Positions 22,417-34,666 of a stretch of DNA of 64,000 nucleotides are shown here, piece after piece. The stretch is from Neofusicoccum parvum (Eukaryota; Ascomycota; Dothideomycetes; Botryosphaeriales; Botryosphaeriaceae), in NCBI GenBank assembly GCA_020912385.1, contig CP087207.1:186001-250000 (forward strand). The letters are read 5' to 3'. A model generated the notes under the pieces. That model made no database searches, was not told where the DNA came from, and saw nothing but the letters and a program-made list of their open reading frames with translations. Position 1 is the first letter of the stretch. Each line of letters opens with the position of its first letter. The translations under genes were made by a program, and so were the position numbers.

Positions 22417-24969
22417 TTACAAATTCTTCCAGAAGAAGTCTTCCAATTTCTTCTCGGCCCAGACGTGGTTGATTGAATCCTGCACGATGCGCAGTCCGGA
22501 GTGCTCCGACACCTTAGATTGGAGGCCCTTGCCTACGCGCATGTCGACGTCCATGAGAACCAGGGCCATGAAACCGAAACCAGCAGCGGCGTCGACATTG
22601 GTGTCGTGGATGCCCGCGTCCCTTGCCCAGACAAGTTCTTTGGGAGGGTTCTCTGAGGCTCTTTTGGCTATTTCCACGAGAATGTCGACGCAGATCATGT
22701 ATACCGCAAAGAAGTTGACCTTGGCAATCGGGAAGCTTGAGTTGAACTCCGAAACAACCACGCCACTCATCATTTCTAGAGCGTGGCCGAAGGGCTTCTT
22801 GTGGAGCTTCACGTCCATCTCCAGCATTTCCTGCTTCGAGGCCGTCTTCTTCTTCCTATCAGTGAACACTTGCGCCCAGAAGTTGGGACCGCCCATCCAA
22901 TTACTGTCGTACAAGTTGTGGAAGAGGGACAGATTGAATGCGTCAATGCGCTTCTGGAAGTCGGCTGAGTTGTTTGAGTCCCTTGGCCGCTTGGGGAGTG
23001 TGATGGTGAACTTCTTTCCGTCTTTACCGCGGATGTTCTTCTTGTCGACTCCTCCACCGAGGAAACGCAACCAAATGCTTTGGTAGTTGGACGTCGGCAA
23101 GCGTCCCAGGAAGACCGGCTCGAGGAAGAGATCGGAAAGAGCGTCTAATAGAGGATTCTTGGTGGGTTCTTTAGTCAACTGCTGCACAAGGTTATAACCG
23201 TGGAGAACCGTCCCGACGATGCCGCGCTGATTACAGAGCGAGAGGCCAGCTTCCAGAGCGTACCCAAGAATCTGCACCATTTGTTGGCCGCCTGTCCACG
23301 GTGACTGAGAGTAGAGGTCAAGTCTTTTCTCGTGTAGGAGGGCCTTCAGTCGATCTGAGACACCGACCAACCCAGCTGCCGTGGGTACGGTGTGATTTTT
23401 GGCGATCAAGTCGTGGTCGTTGACGGACTGAATATTCTGCTTGACTTCTTGGGCGAATCTCAGAGCCATCATGCGGCAATTCATAGGATTGGGTGAGTTC
23501 TCCAGCCACACAAAGCTCTTGCACGTTTCCAGGAGCATCTGAAGGCCAACAACCAAGCTCGTATCAGGGGTGTCCTCGTTTGAGGCCAGAAAATCTCTAG
23601 TTTCATGGAGCAGAGGGTTCATGTCGTCTTTCTTGAATGCTCCCTTCGTTTCTTCGTTTCTTATCAATTGGGTGATGCTCCGGAGCACGGATTCCATCGC
23701 TTGTCGATCCTTTGCCTGTCTCTCAGAAAGGAGACGCAAGAGTGCAGCCGCTTGATCGTTGGGCAAGTCAGGGTTCTCCGGATCCGTGATGGTTGCCTCG
23801 ACAGCTTGCATGAATTGCTCGTGTTGCTGGCTCTCTTCTGTTGCGGACGGGAAATAAGTGGAAATCGGCTTGCGCTCAACGACACCCATGAAGTCGGAAT
23901 TGCGCTGCTTCTCTTTTTTGAAAGAAGCTAGAACGGTTGATGGGTATGTGAGTGCCATGCCATTGGAGAACTCTTGATACGGGGGGTTTTCTCCGCTTTT
24001 CTCAGCCTCATGCCTTCCAACGTCAATGCCAGCTATGCCGAGCCGGGCCTTCTTGCTGGCATACACTCGGATGAGTCCCCGGTGACCACCAATGGCGGGC
24101 GAAATAAGATTGGAGAGCTGTTTCAGCGAGCTAAAGCCAGCAGTAGTGAGCCAGGCTGCGAGCGGGACAGGCAGTTGACCATGGGCGGCAAGTTTCCAGA
24201 ATTGCTTGGCGGCAGAACAGATGGCATCCATCTCCAGGACGTACATGTGCAGGTCCAGGATCTCGGCGAGAGGGTCGTCCACAATGACGTACTCTCTCGG
24301 CTCAGGAACGCCGGCCAACTCCTGATCCGTGGGCTCCGAGACGGGTGATTCGGGCTCCTTCTCATCGATGTCTGCCAGGATTTCGTAAAAGTTCCGCGAA
24401 GGTTTCAAGTCAACATCTTCAGCCGGTTTCGTTTCCACGGCGGTGGCTGCAGCGGGTGCTTGGTCTGTGGCGGGTCCTGACTCAACAGCCGGGGTGTCTT
24501 GTTGGGCGAATATCAAATCATGGGCCTTGGCAAGACTGGCAGGCGTCAGCGCATGAAGCGAGAAAGTGGGCGGGCGGCAAACTCACGCGTCATTGAAATA
24601 CTCGTGGGATTCGTTTCGAGCAGCGACTTGGGGGTCGCCATGCTCGAACTGGCGGTACCATTGGTTGAGCTGGCGGCGCTTGACCAGCGTGCGCTTGAAG
24701 GCGCCGCGGATGTACTGCGGGGCGGCCAGACGGCGTTTCGAGATAAGCTCGCTGGCACGCAGCATCTGGCGGACCGGCAGGCGGTCCTCAATCGGAGACC
24801 TGCTCTTCTTGCTGCGGGCGACGTTTTCCACGGCATTGAGGCGCAGCCAGTCCAGGATGTAGTTGGTGTCACGCTTGTACGACTTGTAGAGCTCCCAGTA
24901 GTCGTGCGGGAGGGCCACGCCGGCGCTGGCGTCGGGGCGGCGGCGGCGGATGGGAAGCGAGGTCGCCAT
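22417..24969 (-). CDS. DUF6604-domain protein
   Basis: Fungal protein of 833 residues from exons 24969-24587 and 24535-22417. The opening segment YWELYKSYKRDTNYILDWL (about residues 21-40) is the signature start of DUF6604, a fungal domain of unknown function: a YK-x-x-T-x-x-x-x-x-W-L motif followed by basic helices. An acidic, proline/alanine-rich linker (about 130-190) leads to a long, mostly helical C-terminal region with no motif I recognise. No signal peptide or membrane helix is evident, so it is probably intracellular. The gene lies head-to-tail after the MDR reductase on the same strand and divergent from the M13 peptidase, which share about 1 kb of upstream DNA. Biological role unknown. 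Confidence 0.82.
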
Positions 24970-25961
24970 GTCGCGGGCTGGGGCTGGGGCTGGGGCTGGG
25001 ACAGCGGAGAGGAAGGCGGTGCGCGACAGTGTGTTGTCGGTCGTATCGTGCAAAAAGTGGTTCCCGCCCCGCACCCGGCGGCCACGACTTCTCGCGGCGC
25101 ATGCTGCATGTGCATGGGCTGGCGCCAGGGGTGTGCCCGATCGCAGGCGCAGGCGCAGGCGGAAGGCACAGCGGAGCGCGGGTCTCTCCCGTCCGCCGCC
25201 CAAGCTCCCTCTCGCCCGCATGTTATAACAAGGGAACAATATCGCACTGTAACTTTCGCCGTCACCGTACCGCCTTTGAAAGTCGGGTGGGGTGCAAGGA
25301 ATTTCGCAAGGTCTCCTCGCAACCGTGGTTGCTCCGACTCAGCTGTCCTCCGCGAACACGCTTCTTCCAGCAGTCCTCGTGGTCGAGTGGGCAGTCTTGA
25401 GCAGCTGCTTCTTGGTGCTGGTGCGCCTGGTCCTGCCGCTCATCTCCGCTTGTGCCAAGCAACCACGCCGTCTCACCATGCTGCGCAGCCTTTGCCTTGG
25501 GCCTGATGCATCGTTTCAGCTAGGCAGCCAGCCGCATGCTGTTGGCTGAAAGCAAAGAAACCCGCAAAGACAGCACCCTTCCTGCGCGACGTAATTCGGC
25601 CGCTGCCTCCACACCTGCCCAATCCAATGCGGCCGCCCCACGTTGATCCTGGGCGCCAGCAGCCTCGGCGCTTGCTTCGTTTAGGCTTGGACTGTCAATG
25701 CCGCCCCAAGGCCAAGCCCTTGGGACGCGGAGAACAGGTGACGAGAAACGCAGGAACCGGACCAGCCTTGCAGTCTGCCCACTGGCTGCTTGTTTCGGGA
25801 CTGGCGGAAACGCGCCTGCCTGGAGATTGGCAGCGTGTCGTGATGGACGAGCCGGATACGGCCACACAAGCCTTTTCCCAAGTAGATAAAGCGGCCTGCC
25901 GCAAGCTTACATCCCCGCCTCCAAGCTCTTTGCTCTTTGTGTCCACCTCCACCAAGCAGCA
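24970..25961. other. Divergent intergenic region
   Basis: Upstream region shared by the DUF6604 gene (minus) and the M13 peptidase gene (plus). ORFs in this stretch lack domains. No gene is supported. Confidence 0.6.
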
Positions 25962-28693
25962 ATGGCTTCCTTCACCGACCGCAAGACCCCGCAGGGGCCC
26001 CAGGCCTCGCCCAGCCAGCCTCTCATTGACTTGAAGCTGTCGGACGAGGAGAGACTGGCCTATGCTCAGGCTCGCCGGGCCTCTGCGCGCTCTGCCCGTC
26101 TGCGCGCTCTGCTGGGGATCGCCTTTGGTCTGGTCGTCCTCTATCTCTCGGGCCGCAAGCTGGCAGGTTAGTTACTCCTCCGCCTCGGGTGCGAGTTTGC
26201 CGCTGACCCACCCTCGCTCCGCCAGCGCAACTCGGCTACGGCCGTCCTTGCCATCACGCCCAGCATGCGCACGCTGTTCAGAACCTAGCGCCATCGACTC
26301 CAGTACGGCGCTCTGTTCCTATTGCAGCTCATCCCAAGAATCAGAAGCCTAAGAAGCGGCAGAGTTCCGACGATGTGTGCACAACCGCGGCCTGCACCGA
26401 GTTTGCCCGCGTCATCAACGAGAATCTGGCTTCGAACTACTCCGAAATTGATCCTTGCGACGACTTCGCCACCTATGTCTGCGGCGGCTGGCAGGACACC
26501 CACACCTACAGGCCCGACCAGTCCTCCGTCACCGCATTCTCCTTGCTGTCGGATGAGAATAACGCCATCATGCGCGCCATTCTCGAAAATCCCTACCCTG
26601 GCAACAGCTCGTACTCCGGAGCCAATGACACGGCAAACCGCGAGAACTTCGCAAAGATGCAGACCACCTTCAATGCCTGCATGGATCTGGACGCGATCAA
26701 GCAGGCTGGTGTCACGCCACTGAAGAACTTGTTCAACGATCTGCCCGGTGCTGCCGTGACCTACGGACACACTGGCGATCTCACTGATTCATTGATTTGG
26801 CTCGCACAGCACGGCGTCTCGGCTCTTGTGAGCGCTGGCACTGGCGTAAGTAAACAAGCCATCCCCCAACTCAAACCGATCCCGTTGATGGGCAGTCATA
26901 AAGTGCTTCATCTACCAGTGCAGAAACCTTACTTGTTTACGTATTCTATCAAGTGGAGCGCCTCTCCCAGACTATCCGTTCACTGACCCCTGTTACAGCC
27001 AGATGACAAGACCCCCGATGTCGTCACCCTCTTTGTCGGTGGCGGCAGTTACGGCTTGCCTTCCAAGGAATACTACAACCGGACGGCCATCCTCGCCAAC
27101 TACACCAGGACTATTTCCGAGATGTTCAGTATTGTCAACGAGAACAACGCTACCTCGTACCAGACCATTGCATCTCAGATTGTAGATCTTGAGACGAAGA
27201 TCGCTCGCGCCCAGCCCGACCCGGATCAGGCCAGCGACGTAACTGTAAGCTTCTCCGTCCTAAACTATCGAGAAAGAGCGTTAGGCTGATAGCGAGTCAA
27301 GTATTACTACAATCCTAAGCCTTTCTCCGAGGTGGATGAGTTGGTTGAGGGCATTTCCATGTCCAAGCTAATCAATGCCTTCATTCCGGCCGGCTACACG
27401 CCCGACCAGGTCATTGTGCAAACACCTGATTACTACCCGCAGCTTTCTACCATCCTGAAGAACACGTCGTCTGAAGTCCTGCAGGGCTACTTCCAATGGC
27501 AACTCATCGAATCGTGGAACGGCAGGCTTCACCCAGACTACAACCGCCCGCTCAGAGTTTTCACCAACCAGCTTAATGGACAGCCTGAGGATGCGTCTAA
27601 AGAGAGATGGAGGACCTGCTTGGGTGAAGTTGACAGCAATCTGGATTGGATCGAGAGCGCTTTCTACGTTGAGACCCAGTTCGGTGCCGACGACAAGCAG
27701 TTTGGTGAGAGAATCATTGATGACATCCGGAGCATCTTCACTGAGCGTCTGGACACGTACACCTGGATGGCCGACGCAGTGAAGGATAAGGCAAAGCAGA
27801 AGGGTGAGTCTGCAGCAATGGTTCATAGGAAGTTCTGAGCTGACGGTGAGACAGTCGCGAATATCGTCAAGAAGATTGGCTATCCGACCGCCTCGCCAAA
27901 CGTCTTGAACCCGGTGGAGGTGAAGGACTTCTACGCTAATGTCACAGTCACCAATGACAGCTTCTTCGGAAACGGCCTCGCCTTCAACGAGTTCAGCACC
28001 AACTCCAGTTGGAATGATCTCTTGGAGCCTACGGACAAGCAGAGGTGGTTCATGACCGCCCCTACCGTGAACGCGTACTACAACCCCACCACCAACGAAA
28101 TCGCCTTCCCTGCCGGCATCATGAAGAACCCGTTCTTCAACAGGGATGTTCCCGAGTACATCTCGTACGGTAGCTTTGGCGTTGTCGCCGGCCATGAACT
28201 GACTCACGGCTTTGACGACTCCGGCAGCCAGTATGACGAAAACGGCGCCTTCAACCAATGGTGGGACAACACTACGCGCGCCAATTTCGAAAATCGCACG
28301 CAGTGCTTTGTCGACCAGTATTCAAAGTTCACCGTCCCCGGCTTGACCCCCGATGAGACACTGAACGTCAACGGCCGTCTCACCCTGGGCGAGAACGTTG
28401 CTGACTCTGGTGGCCTCTCTTCCGCTTACGCCGCCTGGACCAAGCGTGAAGCCGAGAACCCCAATCAGCTGCTCCCCGACCTACCTGAGGAGTTCACGAA
28501 GGAGCGCCTGTTCTTCCTGTCGTTCGCTACGGCATGGTGCTGGAACATCCGGACCGAGGCACGTGTCCAGCGCATCTACACGGACCCTCATAGCCCGAAC
28601 AACTACAGGACCATTGGTGCCCTCTCGAATTCGCGGCCATTCAAGGAGGCCTTCAACTGCCCCATCAAGGAGCCTACATGCGAGCTATGGTAG
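25962..28693 (+). CDS. M13 (neprilysin/endothelin-converting enzyme) zinc metallopeptidase
   Basis: Type II membrane zinc peptidase, 803 residues, exons 25962-26166, 26226-26845, 26999-27244, 27302-27803 and 27855-28693. A cytosolic N terminus is followed by one membrane helix (RALLGIAFGLVVLYLSG, about residues 47-63). The M13 N-terminal domain starts at CTTAACTEFARVINENL and CDDFATYVCGGW, with the conserved cysteines. The catalytic domain has NAYYNPTTNEIAFPAGI, the zinc site HELTH (28193-28207) and the third ligand in GENVADSGG (starting 28388). The C terminus is CELW, the usual C-x-x-W end of the family. Many N-glycosylation sequons fit a lumenal or extracellular domain. All active-site elements look intact. 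Such enzymes cut small peptides; the fungal substrate is unknown. Confidence 0.95.
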
Positions 28694-30059
28694 ACGGCTG
28701 ACTCGAGATTGAGCCTTCGAAGTGTATTCTATACAGGTTGGGTGTGCCTCGGCGCCCTCTTCGTTTCTCACCACTCGCTACCGTGTAGGGAGGTTTCCAC
28801 GGTGTATATTCAATAGCAATTCTTTTCGGGTATCTTTTTTACCCATTTTATGTGATGCCGTGTGTTCAAACTTGAAGGGCGCCTTATATTCCCTCATCCT
28901 GATAAATGCCTTAACTCACTTCTCTAGGTATGTTCTACTTTGACACCATCACCGAGACGCATCACGTATATGAACAGAGGATGCGATAGGCTGACAAGCC
29001 TTCGGATCACCTGAAGTTTGATTAGGGGTATTGAATCTCTCTCGCCAAGCCGGGCGGCTCAAATAGAAGTTCGAAAGTCCCTTTTACGGACGCAATGAGT
29101 AGCTTCAGGCGCATGCGGACCTTGGAGCTGAATACTCCTACCAGCCCCCTACGTCGATCAACCCTTTCTATCAACCTAAATTAAGTGGTTGTAACACATT
29201 AACTCGTATGAGTTCTCGTTAGGAGCGCCCTCGTAATCCGTAAAGATGAGACTGTGACGCTCGACAATGTAGATCTGTTAGATATCATCAAAGCCGTCAT
29301 GTGTAGAACCGATTACCGGAGGACACCGATGGTGTTAAGTTCATTCAGCTCGCAAGAACGGACTGCGAGTCGTCAATTGATTATAATGCATTATAAATAT
29401 ATCTGATTGTTGGTTCCAGCTAACTCATCTAATAGAACGGCATCTCTCAACCAAACTCACACTCTCCCCTGTATCTTTCTCTCCGCCTGCACCACGCCTA
29501 TCCCAAATTTCCTCACGTATCCCTCCACCCACCAGTCCATACCAACCAAGGTTCTGTTAAATAAGTTTGACTCCAAATCCTCCGTACTAGACTATCCCGC
29601 ACTTTCCAAAATCAATCACAATAGCTCCGAATCCGCAAGCAGGCCCTCCACTACCGGGATACTGCGGCTTTCATTCCGACAACACCTCCCGCAGGCTATA
29701 AATTAGGTAGGATGAGCTGACCGTGTATAATGCTATCACAAAATTTCTCTGTCTGTGAATAGTTGTCCTGCTGTTGATTTTCTTCTTTGACGGGACTGTT
29801 GCCATGCCCTTCTTAGTACACTTGTCGCATTGGAGTCGTCTCACGGATGAGTTCACTCGATACTAGGTGGTGGTAGAAAGTGGACAGCAAGTAGATTTTT
29901 TTTTTTTGGATGACATCCTTGCCTGAAACTCTCAAAGTTTCGATGCTCAGACACCTCCTTCTTCATGACGTTTGGGCAGAAATGCTCTTGAACGAAGCGT
30001 GAAATGAGTGCTATTGCCTCCGCCCTCTTGAGTTCCGTTACACAACGTTACACTTCTAG
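28694..30059. other. Gene-poor region
   Basis: About 1.4 kb, more AT-rich than its surroundings, with only short ORFs. Homopolymer T near 29899-29907. No gene, RNA gene or clear transposon is supported. Confidence 0.6.
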
Positions 30060-30848
30060 TCATACCTTCCGTTCCTTCCTCTCCTGCTTTTTCTTGGCAT
30101 ATAGAGTGCCTCTTTCTTCCACCATCCGAGCCATTTCCGTTGCAACCTCTGTACCCAGAGTCTTGAACCCCTTTGTTATTCCAGTCCGATCCCCCACCGA
30201 TGTTTCCTGACTCATTTTCCACTTTCCCTTCATGCTGGAGACCTCAATCTCAATACCTATGATCGCCTTCTTCATAGCGTCGATGTACCTTTCCGGTGCT
30301 TCACTGACTTTCCAGGCCTCATCGTCCGTACGGCCCATGAGCTGTTTCTCACCAAAAGCAGAGAGATCGCTGATCTGCTTCGACAGGAATGCGTCTGTGC
30401 TGGGAGCTTTGGTGTCGAAGTAGATCGTTGCTTTGCCGTAGACTTGCACAGCAGCATAATTCCAAGTTGGGACAATCTTGTGGGTGGAAGGCTTGGTTTC
30501 GGCAAAGAAATCCGCGGGTAGGTAGTGCTGCACGGGACTGTTGAATAGAACCGAAACATCCCGAGAGAGGGTTTGTGTGGGGCCGCCGTCCGCGTTGCCG
30601 GCTTGCGACCTCAGATGTTCCATCATGGCCTTGGCCTGCGGGTTGGCCCGTGCTATGTGACCTCTCAGAACATCAAGTTTCTGGTCATCGTCGGCTGCAG
30701 CATCAAGGATCCATGGGATGTGGCTGGACTGAATGTATGGGAAGGAAGGTACGTCGATGGCAGTCGTAAGAACTCCGAGCGGATTGGCACGAATCAAGGC
30801 TCGGATAGTTGATGGGTTGTCCTCAGAGTAGACCTCAGGAAGATACAT
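30060..30848 (-). CDS. PaiB-like FMN-binding protein
   Basis: Intronless gene for a 262-residue protein of the FMN-binding split-barrel group called PaiB / negative transcriptional regulator (FMN_bind_2). Matching features are the start MYLPEVYSEDNPSTIRALI, the strand pair PLGVLTTAIDV and SSHIPWILD, the cofactor-side segment KIVPTWNYAAVQVYGKA (about residues 126-142) and the C-terminal IGIEIEVSSMKGKWKMSQ. In bacteria PaiB acts on protease and sporulation genes, but fungal members are uncharacterised and may be flavin or haem-related enzymes. The start at 30848 is chosen because the family opens at MY-x-P; a longer open frame begins at 30899. A TATA-like element lies about 80 bp upstream. It stands alone in a gene-poor stretch. 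Confidence 0.88.
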   Translation of the reverse strand: MYLPEVYSEDNPSTIRALIRANPLGVLTTAIDVPSFPYIQSSHIPWILDAAADDDQKLDVLRGHIARANPQAKAMMEHLRSQAGNADGGPTQTLSRDVSVLFNSPVQHYLPADFFAETKPSTHKIVPTWNYAAVQVYGKATIYFDTKAPSTDAFLSKQISDLSAFGEKQLMGRTDDEAWKVSEAPERYIDAMKKAIIGIEIEVSSMKGKWKMSQETSVGDRTGITKGFKTLGTEVATEMARMVEERGTLYAKKKQERKERKV

Positions 30849-32842
30849 GGTCGAGAAGGATAGAATCTGAGCGTGTGAAATGACTTTGTTTATGGACAAG
30901 ATGTTAGTGGAGTGAGATGAACGTTCTTTATATAGCCGTTAGTGACAACGCTGACATTGTTCGCCGCGGAGATGCATCAAACCTGCTCGTGCTTCGTACA
31001 ATCTACTTGCCGGATATAGTTATGACATATTGGTTTCATGCGCTATTTCGCGTTGCGAATGCGTTGCCTTCAGTTTCTCGATGCTTCTCATAGACAACGG
31101 CAGCTACAAATTGGTTTCAAGATGTCAGCTTACATGGTCTCGGAAACCGCTCGCATGGAGATACCATATATGGGAGCGCCGCGTCAACAGCGGCAGGCTA
31201 TATCCCGAGACTCCTTCTAGTTGATCCAGATGGTCATCTGAAGAAACGCCGAGGTATTTTCGGCATGACTTTACCAGCAAGAGTCCCACATAAGAGAGCC
31301 GGGCGCGTATGTGCAAGCCGATCTGCAAGGCGATAGTGGAGGTCCAGGCGAGAATCTTACAAATCAGAATTCTCGTATAGGAGGGGTTCGGCAGCACACC
31401 CTTGGAACTTTTCCCGGCGGTAAGCGACCTTACGAAATGCCTCCAACTATCAATCATACTTTCAAAGCTTCGTCATACGTCTCTATGTATTGGCCAAACA
31501 AATTTACTATCCGCACTGCCTGCATATACTTTCTTGGTCAGCTTCCACACGCGGAATGCATCGCGTAAGGAAATTTTCTCACTCCTCTGGGCTAGCTGAT
31601 CACCTTGCAACATTTACTCATCTTTTGAAAAGATAGAGTATAAGTGCACTTGCGGATCCCTTGTAGTTGACCTTTATTCGAGGATCATCCTCAGCCTTGA
31701 AATATCTATCGACAATTATGCTACTTCCGGAGTTCTACTGCGCGAAAAAAACAATGCTAAGCTTGCACTGTAGGACCCAAATGTCCACGCCGCCCGCATC
31801 TAAATTTGCCCGGGTGCCGAACGCCGGTAGTCGTAACCGCTGGTGTCGAAGAAACCAAGTGCATACTGGATTGGGATGAATTGTAGCTGGGTCAGGCGGT
31901 CGACGCACCAGTAATGCATAAGAGACACACCGAGAAATCGATGAGTTATTCGCTGTCCAAGCGTCACGGGGAGCTTGTTCCGGGCTGCTGGCGTTAGCGG
32001 TAGAATTAAAGTGCGTAGTAATAGGTATACCCTGCGATGGCTTTGTGTAATCCGACGCAGACAACAGGGAATTCTCGCGAAATTTAGATTCTCTCTTGGC
32101 ACCAACCAATTGACCATGGGCTGCAGGATGCTTCTTGACTAAAGCTTTAGACATAGCCAACAGCTCTATCACTATGCACTACTACAGTGCTAGTAAGGAG
32201 TAATACACACAAAGAGTGGCGTTGAGCAGTGGTCGATCCCATATGCGGGCACGGTTAGCAGGTATCGTTCGCGGCGGCTTTGGCTTTTTTCCTAATCGGC
32301 CTCTTGTCAACCAACACTATTATTGTTCTTCTGAATGACGTCTATGTAGCTAAATATCGGAAGTGGATCGGTCGGCTGATGTCCGAGCATCCTGCCAGTC
32401 AGCGAGGCGGTGATATGAATCGTGGCATGAGGATTCGTCATTTCCCGCCGTGGTTCCGCTTCCGCGTTGGCGCTGACACCACGCCTTATCTGTTATCGGC
32501 TACGGACACCCAGACGGCGAACGAAGCATCAAGGCACGCGTTGCGATGGATTTGGCAGGCATGATAGTTTACGACTCTCTCGTAGAACATAAGCTTCTTT
32601 GATCTACATCATAGAGCGACAGCTTGGTCCGCCGTTTAACACGTATCTGCCCTCCAGCGGCCCTGAATAAGTTACGCGAAAAGGAATGGCATCCATGTTA
32701 AAACGGCTCGCGATGATAACCAGGATTAGCATCATTCCCCACCGCCGCTAGGCAGAAACTTTCACACTACTTTACGCATAAATAGCGCCGTCTTTTGAAT
32801 CAGTTAATACGCCAATTTACTCCACATTTTCACTTTTTAGCC
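30849..32842. other. Gene-poor region
   Basis: About 2 kb with only fragmentary ORFs (for example 31125-31457 minus, 31735-32172 minus, 32280-32564 plus). None has a recognisable domain or convincing splice partners. It may hold decayed genes or transposon relics. The last 150 bp should be the promoter of the next P450. Confidence 0.55.
30929..30934 (-). promoter_or_regulatory. Putative TATA box of the PaiB-like gene
   Basis: TATATA about 80 bp upstream of the ATG at 30848. It falls outside the longer open frame, so it does not decide the start. Confidence 0.45.
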
Positions 32843-34666
32843 ATGGTCGCGTCGTTAGAAGCGGCTTCCGTCGCGCTACCAACCACGTCGCTACTTCTTG
32901 GTTCAGTCGTGCACATATCCAGTCTTGGCCTGTACCTCGATAACCATGCGTGGATTATTCTGGGCGTTTGGAATTCGGCCTTGTTGCTGTCTTTTGGGAT
33001 GCTCGCACCCATCGTTGGCCTTGTTTCAGCAGCCCAACACGTTCTATCCTTTGCAATAAGCTTTCTTAGTGGCTACTTCGGTAGTATGGCCATCTACCGC
33101 CTATTCTTCTCACCGATCCGCAATTTTCCAGGACCAAGGCTGGCCGCGCTATCCTCCTTCTACCGCGTCCATGCTGCCATTAGGAGCAATATCCGACTAT
33201 TTACTAAAATCGAGGACCTGCACAAGCAGTACGGCGATTACGTCCGCGTCGGACCTCGCGAGATATCCATACTGAAGCCCGCTGCCATACCCCTGCTGTA
33301 CGGAGCCAAGACACAGTGTAGGAGAGGGCCATGGTACAACCACATTCGCGGCAAAGAAGAAGACAAGCATGTGCTCCTTACTGCCGATCCCGCCAGCCAT
33401 TCCTGGAGGAGGAGAATTATGGACAAGGGCTTCAGCAACAAAGGCAATTGCCGCCCTCCTCCCCGTACGGAGAACCGAATCTGACATCTACTAGCTCTCA
33501 TCGACTACGAACCTCGCATCCAGAGAACGATTGATGACCTTATCGAGGGTCTTGAAGCCCGCGCAGGCACTCCAGTCGATATGACTGACTGGGTTAATTT
33601 CTTTTCGTTTGACGCTATGGGGCGAATAGCCTACAATCTTGATTTCGGGATGCTCAAACGCGGTGAAGGTTATGTCGAAGTGGACGGGCGCTCTACGTCC
33701 CTCAAAGCACTCCACGCAGCAATGAAGGCCTTTGGAATCATCGGCCCGGTACCGTGGCTGTTCAGGATGATCAGTCAGACCGGCGGCGGTGGCGGTGAAA
33801 TCAGCACATTCTTCCAATGGTGCAACGACGCCATCCGCATGAAGCAAAAAGTCAGTCGAAACACGCGCACCGTCTATCCCTTCCTCTTTTTTTTTTTTCG
33901 TTTTTAAAAAAAGAAGAAGACCCCTTTACTCATTTCCTCGCAGACCTTCGACGCGGCGAACGACACCCCCAAAGACATCGCCAGCCACATCATCGCAGCC
34001 CAACACTCCGCCACCGACCCATCCAAGCGGCAAACCCAGCGCTCCATCGAGAACACCTCCTCTCTCCTCATCCTCGCCGGCAGCGACACCTCCGCCTCCG
34101 CCATCACCAACACGCTCTTCTACCTCGCACGCGACGCCAGCCGACGCGCCAAGCTGCGCGGCCTCCTCTCCGCCCTCCCCACACGACCCTCCGCACGAGA
34201 CCTAGCGACGGTGCCGTACCTAGACCACGTGATCAACGAGACGCTGCGGCTCAAGCCGCCGGCGTGCGAGGGCCTGACGCGCGAGACGCCGCCGCAGGGC
34301 CTGGAGCTGCCCGACGGCCGCTTCGTCCCGGGCGCCACCGTCGTCAGCGTGCCCACCTGGGCCCTGCACCGCGACCCTCGGCTCTGGGGGCCCGACCCCG
34401 CCGACTGGCGCCCCGAGCGCTTCGAGGGCGTCGACCTGACGGCTGAGTCCCTGCCGTTCGTGCCGTTCACCAGGGGCGCGTGCGCGTGTCCCGGGAAGCA
34501 GCTGGCGTACGTCGAGATGCGGGCGGTGGTGGCGGCGGTGGTGAGGGGGTTTGAGGTGGAGTTTGCCGAGGGGCAGGGCGTGAGGGAGTTTGATGAGGGG
34601 TGTATTGACTCGTTTACGTTGACTTGTCCGCCGTTGATGTTGGTGTTGAAGAAGAGGGGGGATTGA
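32843..34666 (+). CDS. Cytochrome P450 monooxygenase with a multi-helix N-terminal anchor
   Basis: ER-bound P450 of 559 residues, exons 32843-33443, 33495-33850 and 33944-34666. The N terminus has about three hydrophobic helices before the proline hinge NFPGPRLAALSSFYRV. Landmarks: SWRRRIMDKGFSN (C-helix W-R-x-x-R type), I-helix LILAGSDTSASAI, ExxR as ETLR, RPERF, and cysteine loop FTRGACACPGKQLAYVEMR. The layout resembles fungal P450s of the tryprostatin/benzoate-hydroxylase-like type, but I cannot fix the family. Intron 1 (33444-33494) can only be fitted with a GC donor; without it the frame stops after NKGNCRPPP. Splicing with GC-AG rebuilds NKALIDYEPRIQ, a conserved P450 segment. Not obviously part of a cluster. 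Confidence 0.9.
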
